Assembly: GCF_047948215.1 (NCBI RefSeq)
Contig: NC_134455.1
Span: 72,193,689-72,257,688 of the forward strand
Source of the DNA: Lycorma delicatula
Taxonomy: Eukaryota > Arthropoda > Insecta > Hemiptera > Fulgoridae
Reading direction: 5' to 3'
Length of the DNA stretch: 64,000 nt
Shown here piece by piece: positions 36,096 to 47,454 of the stretch (positions within the stretch are counted from its first letter, which is position 1; the number at the start of each line of letters is the position of its first letter). Made by a program: the position numbers and the translations under genes. The notes beneath the pieces were generated by a model. That model was not told where the DNA came from, ran no database searches, and saw nothing but the letters and a program-made list of their open reading frames with translations.

Positions 36096-36155
36096 GGCAA
36101 CGGAGAGAATTCGAATCGTGTTCGAAGAGGTGACACTACAAAAGGGTGATGTCAG
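36096..36155 (+). CDS. CUB-domain protein, internal exon 2 seen
   Basis: A 60 bp exon between acceptor tctgttattag and donor gtcag|gtgagt. Phase 2 in and out, so it can be skipped without shifting frame. Together with the last two bases of the previous exon it encodes RATERIRIVFEEVTLQKGDV and then the start of a split codon. This continues the beta-sandwich of the CUB domain (the F-x-F/L-E-x-V strand) straight after KCAYRFRA of the 21540-21696 exon. The third conserved Cys and the calcium-binding D-x-x-x-V-Y-D-G segment should lie in the next exon, which I could not identify in the remaining 27.8 kb. Confidence 0.85.
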
Positions 36156-37471
36156 GTGAGTTAATTTGCCTTACAACAAAAAAAAAAATACATTCGACAG
36201 AAATGTCAGTTCTATTCTTTCTTTTTATATAAAATGTTTTGCAAATAAAAACATTTTTTTATAAAGTTAGACCTAAATAAACAACTCTTGAGAATAAGCT
36301 TATTATAATTTTTCATCGAAGTTTATGTTTTTCAAACTTTTGATAAAACTTTTTTTTCTCTTTTTAATTTTATAAGATATGTATTTCCTGATTTATTTAA
36401 AAAAGAGAGAATTCTAAAAACCAAAAATTTAATATTTTTAAACTGTATTATTTTGATACAGTATTGACCGTCTTCAGTTTTCACATAATTTAATTTTTGT
36501 TGACACTATACGAAAATTAAGGTATGTTATCAAACCTTATTTTTAAATCTAGAATATTGTTTTTTAATAGTTCTGTTATTTTCAGAATCTAATTTTTTCC
36601 AATATAAAAAAAAATTTCTGAAACAGTGTGTTAAGTTTTCTTAACCGTCAAACTAAACATTTAACAAGAGCCTCAAACATAAATTCAAATAATGTAGTTA
36701 ATTAAACGAGTAGTTTCAGGTAATCAGTGATAATGATAACCATTTTACATACCAATATACGTTCACTCTTATAATGTACCATGTACCAGCCCATATAAAA
36801 GACGCAAAGATGTTTCAATTGCAAAACTAAAATTTAATGAAAAGAGATTTTAAGTCTTCGAAATAATTCAAACAAATCACAACTTGTTTCCGGATTTAGC
36901 ATTTACAGAATATTTACGATAGAATTAAAATATTTTACAATTAGCAACCTCATTTTTCTTTTAGAAAAATTTTCTTTTACATTTCTAAGAAAATGTGGAA
37001 GTTTGTTGAAATGCAGTGGTGTTAATACTTATGATACATAGCAGAAATTTTATCACTACCCGAGGCCAATCAAGATACTTGTTTTTATTCAGATTTTATC
37101 AGTGATTAAGAATATATTATTTGGTACCTTAGTCATAATTCTTAGTCTGTATTTGTGTTAGGAAAATACATAACAATTTTCTTCATAAAATAATCAGATA
37201 ACAATTCCCTATAGAAAACCATCGGAGTAGTCTTAAAATCCACTCGCAAAACTAATTAGATCTAATCAGACCAGCAAATTACTTAGATAGATGTGAGGCT
37301 TGTATAAGTCCCTCTTAAAGAGTAAATAACGTAAAGTATTTAGGTATTCTTACGGCTCCACACTTAAAACAGAATATTCATTTTTATATTTTAAAATGTA
37401 TTATAAATACGTTTTACAGAATAAATAAATTCGAAGACCAAAATATAATAAAAATTATATATTCAGCTTTG
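36156..37471. other. Probable further intron, AT-rich
   Basis: Starts with a donor gtgagt. No coding motif was recognised, and the next exon is either far away or too diverged to spot by eye. Confidence 0.4.
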
Positions 37472-37486
37472 CCCAGTTCGTATTCC

Positions 37487-37785
37487 TTTCTTTTTTCTGT
37501 TTAGCCTCCGGTAACTACCGTTTAGATAATACTTCAGAGGATGAATGAGGATGATATGTATGAGTGTAAATGAAGTGTAGTCTTGTACATTCTCAGTTCG
37601 ACCATTTCTGAGATGTGTGGTTAATTGAAACCCAACCACCAAAGAACACCGACCGGTATCCACGATCTAGTATTCAAGTCCGTGTAAAAATAACTGGCTT
37701 TAGGAGGACTTGAACGCTGGAACTCTCGACTTCCAAATAAGCTGATTTGGGAAGATCCGTCCACCACTAGACCAACCCGATGGGT
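37487..37785 (-). mobile_element. tRNA-derived SINE, family B, copy 2, with perfect TSD
   Basis: The same 300 bp element as 24152-24447. The minus strand starts acccatcgggttggtctagt (box A-like), has box B-like gcgttcaagtcct, the shared ggttgggtttcaattaacca body and the ggaggctaaac end with an A-rich tail. It is bounded by a perfect 15 bp direct repeat cccagttcgtattcc (37472-37486 and 37786-37800). The intact duplication shows a clean retrotransposition event. The 66-codon minus ORF 37463-37663 is incidental. Confidence 0.93.
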
Positions 37786-37800
37786 CCCAGTTCGTATTCC

Positions 37801-39607
37801 AGTATGGAATTAGAGCACGGGGTAAAGCATTAAATATCCACTTTTACAAAATAAATATAATTCAAAAATTTGCATTAAGACAGGTTCTCAGTAGCCCAAG
37901 GCGTAACCCAAGTAATAAATGTTCTAATGAATTCATAGTTCTGACTGGTATTCTAAAATAATTAGTTTTATATTTATATATATAGAGACCTCTTTACCCC
38001 TCATATTTCTACGTACAGTTAAATTTTGTTTTATAATTAAGGTGTTTTTGTACAGATTTGACAGTATGAGGAAGATACACTCCTATCAAATTAATAAATT
38101 TTGTCCCAAATCATTTTATCTCTAATAATTGATTAGAGATAAAACTCTACGTCGTTTTCTGAAATAAGTAAACGGTTCAAGTTCGAAAATACTTATTTTT
38201 TAATTTATTAATTGAATAAATTTTCTCAAATATCTTTTCAGTTAAAGCAAATTAATCTCGCCTCAAATTATTAGGCACTGTAACGTCAGCATACCATTTC
38301 ATACGCTTACATATAGTTTCTTACCTGTTTCGTGTTTTTAGCACTTAAATATGTCTGGCTGGCAACGCCTAAATAAGAAAATAAAAAGAATTGTAAAAAG
38401 AAATAAAAATTGTCGATTTAAGTATCATTTTTACTTTGTTATTAATAGATGTAAAAACGGTAAAATATACTGCATAGTGGAACGAAATCTATTGAACTGA
38501 AATTTTCCGATTCATCGACGAAAAATTTGGTGGTTATATTCTTGTTTACAAACGCACGAATAATAAAATTACGTTAAAAAGTAAAAAAATTTAATTCTTT
38601 TTTCTGATTCTTTTCTTATTCGCTACTAGCACACAGCAGGTAGTTTCTCTCTTCAATATCAATCGCGTTTATCCGAAATTTGTAACGTCATAATATAAAT
38701 AGGTTCACATTCTGGATTTCTTTGTAAAATAAACCTTTTCTGATAGTATCCGACAGAGAAATCTTTTCCACATATATCACATATCAGCTTAAGAGTAACT
38801 TTGTTAAATTTCATTATTTTACCATATCTCTACAAAATTCGGGTTAAAAATAAAGAATGTTCTTTTATTTTTTTTGTGATAGATTAATGAAATACTATAA
38901 GCTTATGATATTATTACTTATTTATTAGGAATAATGCTAAAATAACGAATAGATCAGGTTAGATATCAAAACCTTTTCTTTTTGATATCTATACACAAAA
39001 CATTTTCGTGATATTCACAACATTATAAGTAAATCAGTTTTTCTCTATTTTTTTTTTTTTAATCTTTGTATAAATTACTTGTCCACGTTTCATTTTATAT
39101 AGATGGTTCTCGATAATTCTCTTGGAACCCAACCAGCCTCAGATGGAAATCCTTTTTCCTTTTCTTCCTTTTTTCCTTCCTTTTCCTTTTCTTCCTTTTT
39201 TTATGGAAATAATACACAAAATTTATTCTTAAATATTTTGTAATAACATCGGCAAACACCTCGGGTTTTTCTGTTTAGAGAAACAATATTTTCCAGTGAG
39301 TTTTTTAATATAGCAACATAAAGTTTATGTTCAATTACATATATGCTTTTCCCCTTCACAGTGATCACAGATAATTTCTCGCTCTCTTTCTTCCTAAATC
39401 AGATTCAGAGTTAAGCGTAACTGTGTATCTGATTTCCTAGTTGTGTAGTGAGTATAGTATAGACGCATTGTTATTATTTTGGAGTGAAAGTTTAAATTTT
39501 GATATCCTAATGTATCATTGTATATAAATAAATAAGGCTGTTATTAAATCTACTACAGCATTTAATTATGCTTTAGTGTAATGTAGGATAGAATAGTTAC
39601 ATCATGG
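37801..39607. other. AT-rich noncoding stretch
   Basis: No gene. A C/T-rich direct duplication (ccttttccttttcttcc repeated) lies at about 39155-39200. Confidence 0.5.
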
Positions 39608-40440
39608 TCCCCATTAAGAGAAGACACCCTCCGTATGATCCAAGTCCTTCACCCATCCTTTCAATCCAAGTCTTCCACCCGTCTGTTTCAATCCATGATG
39701 AGCATTATTGAAAGTCGACCCTCTGAACTTGAAAATACAACATGGTCATCAGTTTGGCCTCTGTCAGGATACCATCGATGCAAATGTCTTGGGAGACACT
39801 TCCATCAGTGTATTTACACAACCTGATACTGCCTTCGTACGGCCTCTTCCAATCATCACCACCTACCATAACTTAAATTCCTCAACTGTAAAATTAAACG
39901 ATTTCCGAAGCGCGATTCCCGCGCCTTCCTCTAATACTGAAGGTTTCACACAAAACTTCTTCCTACATTTAACATGAATTAGACTGTGCACTCCGATCAT
40001 TACTTGACTGAGTCTTTAAACACCAAAAATACTACCTTCATAACAACAAAACAAGTGCTTATCGCGACAACGACAATTTTCTCCTATAATTCAATTTACT
40101 CAAGGTCCTTTTGATTTACTAAAAATCAAGAAAAAACTTCAAAAGTTTAATAAGACTAATTAAACTTTTATCTCTCTCATAACTTATCTCTCTTTCATAA
40201 CTTATCTCTCTCTGCTCTGGTCCGCTTTCGGGAGCGAGGTCAATGCCTACACCCTCCAACATCGCACCTTTATCAGAGAGTTCTCCCCTCATCCAGTGAA
40301 TATCTCAGCTAACCGGAGGTTGACGCCAAAACTCCTATCTTGGCAAAATAAAGGCACACAGGCAGGTTCCTAGCTATCCAGGCTGATCTTCTATCTACGC
40401 GTATAACAGTATATACCGTAGTTCCAATAAAACGTTTAAT
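39608..40440 (+). mobile_element. LINE 5'-region-like fragment(s)
   Basis: Less AT-rich than its flanks. The part at 39608-39860 shares ordered blocks with the insertion at 60752-60975: gaagacaccc, accctctgaactt or gccctctgactttt, ggcctc, a block of the form cca(t/c)cgatg(c/t)aaatg, and (g/t)gagacacttccatcagtg or tagacgtttacatcggtg. The later part (40200-40430, around gcctacaccctccaacatcg) is a second GC-richer block of unknown origin. The short overlapping ORFs (39635-39826, 39708-39977) show no domain and are not supported. Confidence 0.45.
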
Positions 40441-41544
40441 TAAATTTTAAGGCTGCAGAACAATTACAGAAGAACTCTTGCGAAACTATCACCAAAATAA
40501 AAGTAATTACAGTACTTCTAACCGAACCACAAATAACAATTAAATATTTTTAAGTAATACTCACACAAATAATCAGATTTCATATAAATTTGACTGCTCT
40601 AATTACCAAAATCTCTACGTAGTACGAACAAGCAACAAGCAATTCAAAACCATAACCATCAAAAGCATTCAATCCAAATCCATCAAAACACTTCACTATT
40701 GAATTCACTTTCACCAATTACCGTAATGAATCAAGTGATATTTTCATGAAAATCACAAAAATATCAGAATTTTAACATTACAAAAAATGACGTAACCATT
40801 GAAAGACATCGAAATACAAAAACCATATACAATTTCTAAATGAAAAACACCATTTAAATGATCCAAAATCTTTGAAAAAATGAACAACCATAAGATAAAT
40901 AAAAGTTTTAAATCGTTTGTTATTGCCACATCCAAACATCCAACCGGATGAAATAAATCTGTACTCCCAGCATCAGTCTTTGAATATTTTGATTGAAAAA
41001 GAAAAATAGGTCAGACTTATACAAAGATTTTCTTTTAATAAAATTACTTGAAGATGATTAAAACCTATTTAATTTCGTCTTGCTTACTTTTATTTATAAT
41101 TTCAAAAATATTATTCTGTGAAACAATATAAACGCATATTTTTATCATTGGTAGTATTATTTTCCTATTTATAGTTCATCATATTTTTGTATGGTTTTCT
41201 TTAACTCACTTTCGTTCCACGGTTACGTTTTGGCACACATGCGCAGTAGGTAGGTATGCACGAAAGATTCATCGTTTGAATGATTTATACTTCTTTATAC
41301 GGATGATTTATCTAAATTTATATTTGTGTTTTGGGGATCTATTTCCTTACGGAATTAATGAACTCAAGAAAATTAAATTCATTTTTATTCTTATTTCAGA
41401 CTTTATGATAGGAATCAGCATTTTTCTACGTTTAATACATGACAATTCTGCTATTACTGGAAGGCAGGATAATTGTCATTCAGTTCAGTTTGTAGAATGA
41501 AGAGGCATATGTGATACTGACTTTTTTCAGTAGAAACAAAATAA
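40441..41544. other. AT-rich noncoding stretch
   Basis: No recognisable gene. The 74-codon ORF at 41276-41500 is unsupported. Confidence 0.5.
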
Positions 41545-42270
41545 TTGTTTTTTAACTTTTTTTTAAAACATGTTTTTCTATAAAAACATAAAATCGAAAA
41601 AAATTCAATATTTTAACATCGTACTAAAAAATAAAAATTAATATTTTCAAATGTAAAAGACTATTGAAAAAATAAATTTAGCATATGAAATAATTCTGTT
41701 CAATTCAGTTCGAGGAAAAAAATGATTCAAACAATGGATTACCCAATAAACATAAATAGAAGATAATTTTGTTTTTAATAAAGTAAGATGTATAAAGTTG
41801 TCTATTTCTTGCAAGACCACAATGAAATGCATGGGGCGCGCTTTCGTATTCAATAACTACAAAAATTCTTTAAATATGACAAAGGTTTTGATGCAGAGTT
41901 GAAATGATAACTTCAGTATACAATATTTAGTAAATCTCTTTGGATGAAATAAAGTTAAGGTGCAAAATAGAACTGTGGTCGCGCTTCATGCTTTTCATTG
42001 TGTTCTAGAGAAAGTAGACAACTTATACATATTATTTTGTTGAAAACTAAATTATCTTATATTTATGTTTACTGGGTAATCCATTGCTTGGATAATTTTT
42101 TTTCGAAATGAATTGAATTATTTCGTATGCTAAATTTAATTTTTCAGTAGTGCTTTACTTTTGAAAATATTTTTTTTACTTTTTAGTACGGTGTTTAAAA
42201 ATTTTTTTTTTTTAGCTTTTCAGTTTTTATAGAAAAGCACGTTTTCAAAAAACTTGTTAAAACTTTTTTT
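41545..42270. repeat. Long inverted repeat, ~300 bp arms, ~135 bp spacer
   Basis: The left arm (about 41545-41842) and right arm (about 41979-42270) are diverged reverse complements over their whole length. Matched blocks include ggattacccaataaac (left) with gtttactgggtaatcc (right), gcatgaag versus gcgcatgg-type inner ends, tagcatatgaaataattc with ttatttcgtatgcta, and acatgtttttctataaaaac with tttttatagaaaagcacgt. Identity is roughly three quarters by eye. No coding capacity was found in the spacer. Transcription would give a ~300 bp imperfect double-stranded RNA. Possible origins are a fold-back transposon or a head-to-head duplication of one repeat copy. Confidence 0.85.
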
Positions 42271-44028
42271 ATTGGAAGTTGTATAAGATTTTATACGTTT
42301 AGCTTAAAACTATAACTTCATTTGATTTTATAATTTTTATTTTCAAAATTTAAGTATCAACTTTTATTACCACCAAATTTTTCAGATAAAAGATAATTTT
42401 TTATAATAGCATTAACACTGATATGAAAATTTAGATTGTTAGTATTTACTAGTGAAATGCTAGTTTGTGTCTGATTATACATCAGTATCCTTGAACTTTT
42501 GTTAAATTTTATTTTAATAATACGCAAACTGTATACAGTAAAACAGATAAATTTAATCAAATCTTATTTGAGATTACTGGAGTATAAATTGAGGAAATTC
42601 AAGCAAGTTAGTTACCCAAGAATTACAATGATAACATTTATGTTAAATTCTACTAGACAGAGCAATTACAGAGTGCGTCATTCACAATGCTTATCTAACA
42701 TTTCCTTCCCTTATTACCTGTCAAGCCTAACGCCATTCCGTTCCAATCCAACGTAAAATACACAAATGTATATTTGATTTATTGTTTGATTCTTCATATT
42801 ATTTCGTAAGAGTAAATACTGAATCTTCTACTACTTTGTTTTAAAATGCATCCTTATCTTATTAATCAACTTAAATCAATTTAATATTACTAAATCCTTC
42901 TAAAACCATACACAACTCGAACATAGGTACTCGTACATTGACAAAGTACATTGTCTTCGCTAAATATTAAATCCTATTGTTCACCATTTATTAATCTTTG
43001 TTACGAATAAAAATTTATTTAATCACTCTATTCTATAAGTGCTATAAAATTATTTATTTTTATATTAATTGAAGTAACTAACAAAAAAATATTTATTAAA
43101 AGGTGTAAATGATGAGTAATCCGTTACGGTGCTGAACTTCTCATTCGGGCCTCTAGGCGGTGAACCGCTAAATTTTCCCCTCCCAAGATATTTTTCAGTA
43201 GAAATATTTTAGAGGTCTTATTGAAATTGAAGACAACATACGTGAGTGATTTATAATAAACGTCAAGTAAAAACTACTGAAGATAAATTGATGGAAATTT
43301 GTATATATGTTCTTCATACGGTGTAACTGCGCACGAAGAAAGGATTTCTGGAAATTCCGAGTTCCTAGGGGTAAAATGGAGTAACAATGAAATTTTTTTT
43401 TCCGTAAGAAATGAAGATATCAGCTTGATGTTTTTGAGTGTAAACTTCATGTGAATATTTAAAAATCAATTTCTTGATTTTTGAAATTTTACTTTTAAAG
43501 GGAGTCAAGATAGGTAAAAAATATTTTGATTAATTATTGTAATATTTCCCAATCCCGACTATACTAAATGAGGTATTCAGTAGATTTTGGATTGCAAATA
43601 CTCTTTAGATAAATATTTAAAAACCCTTTTATGGTTTTTTGAATTCCGAATTTGTTAAGCGGTGCGAAGATTATTGTAAAAAAAAATTAATATAATAATT
43701 TTGATATACCAATAGAAAAATTCCACATTCTGTGGCGCCCTAGTAAATTCGCTAACTCAGTCTAAAATGTTCAGAATCGTATCTAGAATAGGCTTGACGC
43801 TTTATAATGCTCTATAATTGTAACACAAACCAGGCTATGATTTTTGAGTTGAATAATGTTGTTGAGTAATATCTGGTAACAAAATAAATTATTAAAATTA
43901 AACAAACAAAAAAGAAGAATTAAGTAAGTCGATAATTTAATAGCATTAATTAAATATTAAGAAACAAAAATTCATTATTTAGTAATAGTTTTGAAAAAAA
44001 ATAAATCGTGAAATTTTAATTTCATTAC
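42271..44028. other. AT-rich stretch with possible dispersed repeats
   Basis: A less AT-rich patch at 43115-43400 (around ctcattcgggcctctaggcg) may be an unidentified repeat. No coding motif. The ORF at 42499-42756 is unsupported. Confidence 0.4.
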
Positions 44029-44039
44029 TTGGCAGTATT

Positions 44040-44155
44040 TCCCGGTCAGGCATGGCATTTTTCACACACGCTACAAATCATTCATCTCATCCTCTGAAGT
44101 AATGCTTAACTGGGGACTCGGAGGTTAAACCAAGAAAGAAAAAAAAAAAAAAAAA
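44040..44155 (+). mobile_element. tRNA-derived SINE, family A, 5'-truncated, with TSD
   Basis: Starts within the B-box region (tcccggtcaggcatggcatt), continues cacgctacaaatcattcatc and actcggaggttaaaccaaga, and ends in a long A tail. It is flanked by an 11 bp direct repeat ttggcagtatt (44029-44039 and 44156-44166). The truncation plus target duplication is typical of LINE-mediated insertion. Confidence 0.88.
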
Positions 44156-44689
44156 TTGGCAGTATTAACAGCTGATCAATATTTATTTTAATCCCGTGTA
44201 TTCCATTTAATGTTTTGTTTTCAAAAGTAAAATATAATACTGTGTTTAATTAAGTATCCACTTGCTTCACCTTTACTGGCATTTTAATTTGAAAATTAAG
44301 TTATTCAGACATAATTAATTAAATTTAAAAAAATAATATATTGCATCAAGGAAATCTTTTAAAATAAAGTTAACTAAAATATACCGTTTTTATGAATGTA
44401 AATTCTTTCTTAAGATAAATTAAATTCTATTTTCTTCAACAGTGTAGCAGTTCAATTACGCAATTTAGTCTTTTTTACATCATTATTTTCTTACTCGTAT
44501 AGTTTTAACACTTAATGGCACTTGGATTAAACATACGTTTTAATTCTTCTGGAGATAATACTGTTCTTACCGAATATTCGTTGCAATTATCAATTTATTA
44601 TATTAAGAGCTATGGATTTTTGGATGAAATTAATTTTTTTTTAATTAAGTCTAGAAATTGAAAATGTATAATATGGGTGGGAACTCCCC

Positions 44690-45890
44690 CTCAACTGTAA
44701 TAAATCTAATTTAGTCTGGTTATACTGCTGCCAATTCTCACCGATGTCATCTCTCATTGCTGCTGAAAAACTTGGGGAGGATAAGCCATGATGGGTATCG
44801 TCCGGTGTGTTCATTTGTGGTGGTATGAACTTAGTCGTTGTCGAATGTGGAATGATGGCGGATAAAAAGTACGTTCACTGTCGAAGAGCATCTGACAGCT
44901 TGTGTGTGGGTTCATGAACGTCAGCACATGTAACATTGGAAAACATTATGCATGAACTCTTTGTGCGTTTTAGGAAATCGTCACCATCACCGAAAATGTT
45001 ACTGACGTGAGAGAAGGCTTTTGCAACGGAAAGTGTTCTTGATATCGCCACGCAGTTGGAGAACGAGAACTCGAGCTGAGATGTGTGCTGCTATAGAAGA
45101 ATCGATTCAACGATCACCGATGAAATCAACGCGCAAACATTCTGCAGATATCAGGTATTCCAAGATTGATAATTCGAGACTGTATGTGGAAGGACTTGAA
45201 AGGGATATATTTTCGTCCAGCCATAGGTAATGAGTTGAGTCAGAATGACCTTGATCGACGCCTTTATGCATATCACCCACTGCTTCAACGCTTTCCGTGA
45301 GCAAACGATAAAAAAAGGCATGTTCACAGACGTGTGTGCGACATATCGAAGCTCTCGTAACCGAAATCTTTATTTCTGAGTGAGAGAAAATACTCACTTT
45401 TTTGGAGAAAATCGAATACATCCGTCTTATGTTATGATTTAGGCTGAAATGACAGCTGAACATCTCCTTGGTTTTTTTCTTCAATGGCACAGTTATCTGA
45501 AAATGACCGACAAGTGATTGCTTCTAGAATTAACGTCAAAAGGGATCGCCGACATCACTAAGATTCAGAAAGACGGTGTTTCAGCAGTTTTTCTTTGAAT
45601 GTCCGCAGACGGCTCAATGAAATTTTTACGAATTGCTGGATCGGACGTGGGTCAGAAGAGTTGCCGACACTATTGCCTTCGTTGAAGCTCTGACCTCACC
45701 AGACCTGACACCTGGGATTTTGTAAAAGAAGAGATCGGGAAACGCAGATACGTCAACGAGCAGCTCGAAGACGCTGTTCGGTCAGCATTTGGAATGATCA
45801 CCAACAGTCGTTGCAGTTAAAGAACCGAACATGGAGGCGTATACAGCTCTGCTTTGAACATAATGAAACGCACATAGACGTTTTAGATCC
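44690..45890 (+). pseudogene. Decayed Tc1/mariner-superfamily transposase
   Basis: Fragments in changing + frames follow a DDE transposase of the same group as 1840-2725. FTVEEHLTACVWVHERQH gives the N-terminus. Then comes ESVLDI joined by a frameshift to PRSWRTRTRAEMCAAIEESI, the GSVLDxPRSGRPRT linker. Next are MKSTRKHSADI, LDRRLYAYHP, QKDGVSAVFL (QQDGATAH block, Asp kept), SPDLTP, and WDFVKEEIGKRRYVNEQLED (FLWGYVKxxVYxxxxxxxEEL block). Multiple stops and frameshifts make it nonfunctional. The 127-codon minus ORF at 45107-45490 is the opposite strand of this relic. Ends are approximate. Confidence 0.7.
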
Positions 45891-46865
45891 ATTGAAGGTA
45901 AACAGCAACTATCCTAATAATTTTATAACTACATTAATAAATTACACCTAACATACTTTGTGTTTTAGTGCAAAATATGCGCAAAATCAATATTTAGCTT
46001 CTGGCAGTCTAATAACAGGTTACAACACTTTTTTAAGGGTACTGGAGTTTTAATTATTATTTTTTTTAGATGACAAAAAGAAAGAAATCTTATCAAAGAA
46101 AATGCGAAGAACGTAAATAATTTTTATAAAGCTTTATTGAACTTACTGAGCGTAAATGATTTAAATTGAGCAGAAGGAAAGATGGCTGTAATGTTCTTTT
46201 TTGTAGAAAAATATAACCAAACCCCTTTCACAAAAATTATGCGACCTCTATTAATTTCTTTGCAACAATGAAGAACAATTTGGAGTTTTTATTTTGTTCA
46301 AAAATCGGTTTCATTAATACTACTAATTAAAATATTTTCTGTAACCACAACACAGAATGGTCGTCTTACCCTTCTAATTATATGTGTGAGTAATAAATGT
46401 TGCTTAAAATAATCAATTTTATGTATATATAAAATTATGTTTTTAAAAATTAATATTTTTCTGACATTTAACCGATTTTTCTTTTCTCATTGTTTTATAA
46501 GATAAATTTATAACCATCAGACAGAGTCAAACATTGAAAGAAAAATTACAGATTTTTATACTGATTTCTTTTTCAGATTTTCACAGTTTTCCCATATCTT
46601 CACCTTTGTTTTGAAATCATAAATTTTTTGATATTAACAGTATATGTAACATTTTTTTTTTTTTTTTTTATCTTAAAATGGACAAAACAAATTTGAAAAT
46701 TATTTTGGTATGCAAAACTGATTTGTTATATAATTTTATTAAAACATGATATTCATGCCGTACGCTATGGGTGTGAATAGAAGTATTATCATATTTAGCA
46801 ATATGTATACTGCCATACAAATAAACTGTTGGGGATATAGAAATGGAATTTCGTAGTTTATTAAA
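45891..46865. other. AT-rich noncoding stretch
   Basis: No recognisable element. Contains a poly-T run near 46650-46668. Confidence 0.5.
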
Positions 46866-46946
46866 AATGCCATGCCAGACCGGGATTCAAACCCGGGACC
46901 TCCGGATGAAAAACCGAGATGTTACCACTCCGCCATAGAGATCGGC
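46866..46946 (-). mobile_element. tRNA-like SINE head, family A
   Basis: The minus strand reads tgccgatctctatggcggag, tggtaacatctcgg, then tttttcatccggaggtcccg and ggtttgaatcccggtctggc. It has the strongest B box of the family copies and a clean T-arm (ccggg and cccgg around a 7 nt loop). The body stops after tggcattttt. The acceptor ends pair only partly and the copy runs into SINE-specific text, so I call it a SINE head, not a functional tRNA gene. Confidence 0.75.
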
Positions 46947-47454
46947 ATTTTAATTTATATATATTTTTAAATCATTGTTACACTTACTTTTTAAAAAATC
47001 TGATGTTGATACTACAAGACATCTTATTAAACTTATTTCATTTGAAAGTGAAATACGATCCTCTAATTCTTGAATAAAATGAACAGTTACATAATTGCTA
47101 AAATATTAGTTTTTATTAACATCAACTATTTATACAATTATTAATTCAAAAATTTTACATGAAATATTAGGATAGAGTAAAAGTCACGTTATTACTCGTG
47201 TTACTTAATCAGTATTATTCTATCTTCGTGAGTTGCTGATTAACAAAAGTTTTAGATTTCTGGTGTGTCGTATAAACAAAGGGTAATAATTATTAAACTA
47301 TTTCGTTTAGTGAACTGTATACTGGTTACAAAAGTTAATTTCGACCTAACGGTGTAATGCATTCAATTTTTAATACTGGATTATTTAGTGAATAATCAAA
47401 AGTGAAAAAAAAAACAATCATACAGGAAACGTAAAATAACGAAGAAATATATCT
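46947..47454. other. AT-rich spacer
   Basis: Nothing recognised. Confidence 0.5.

Noticed and set aside
45107..45490. 127-codon minus ORF
   Set aside because: Antisense to the decayed DDE transposase, with no domain of its own.
46866..46946. Possible genuine tRNA gene on the minus strand
   Set aside because: Good B box and T arm, but poor acceptor pairing, and the sequence continues into the SINE-specific tggcattttt, as in the other SINE copies.
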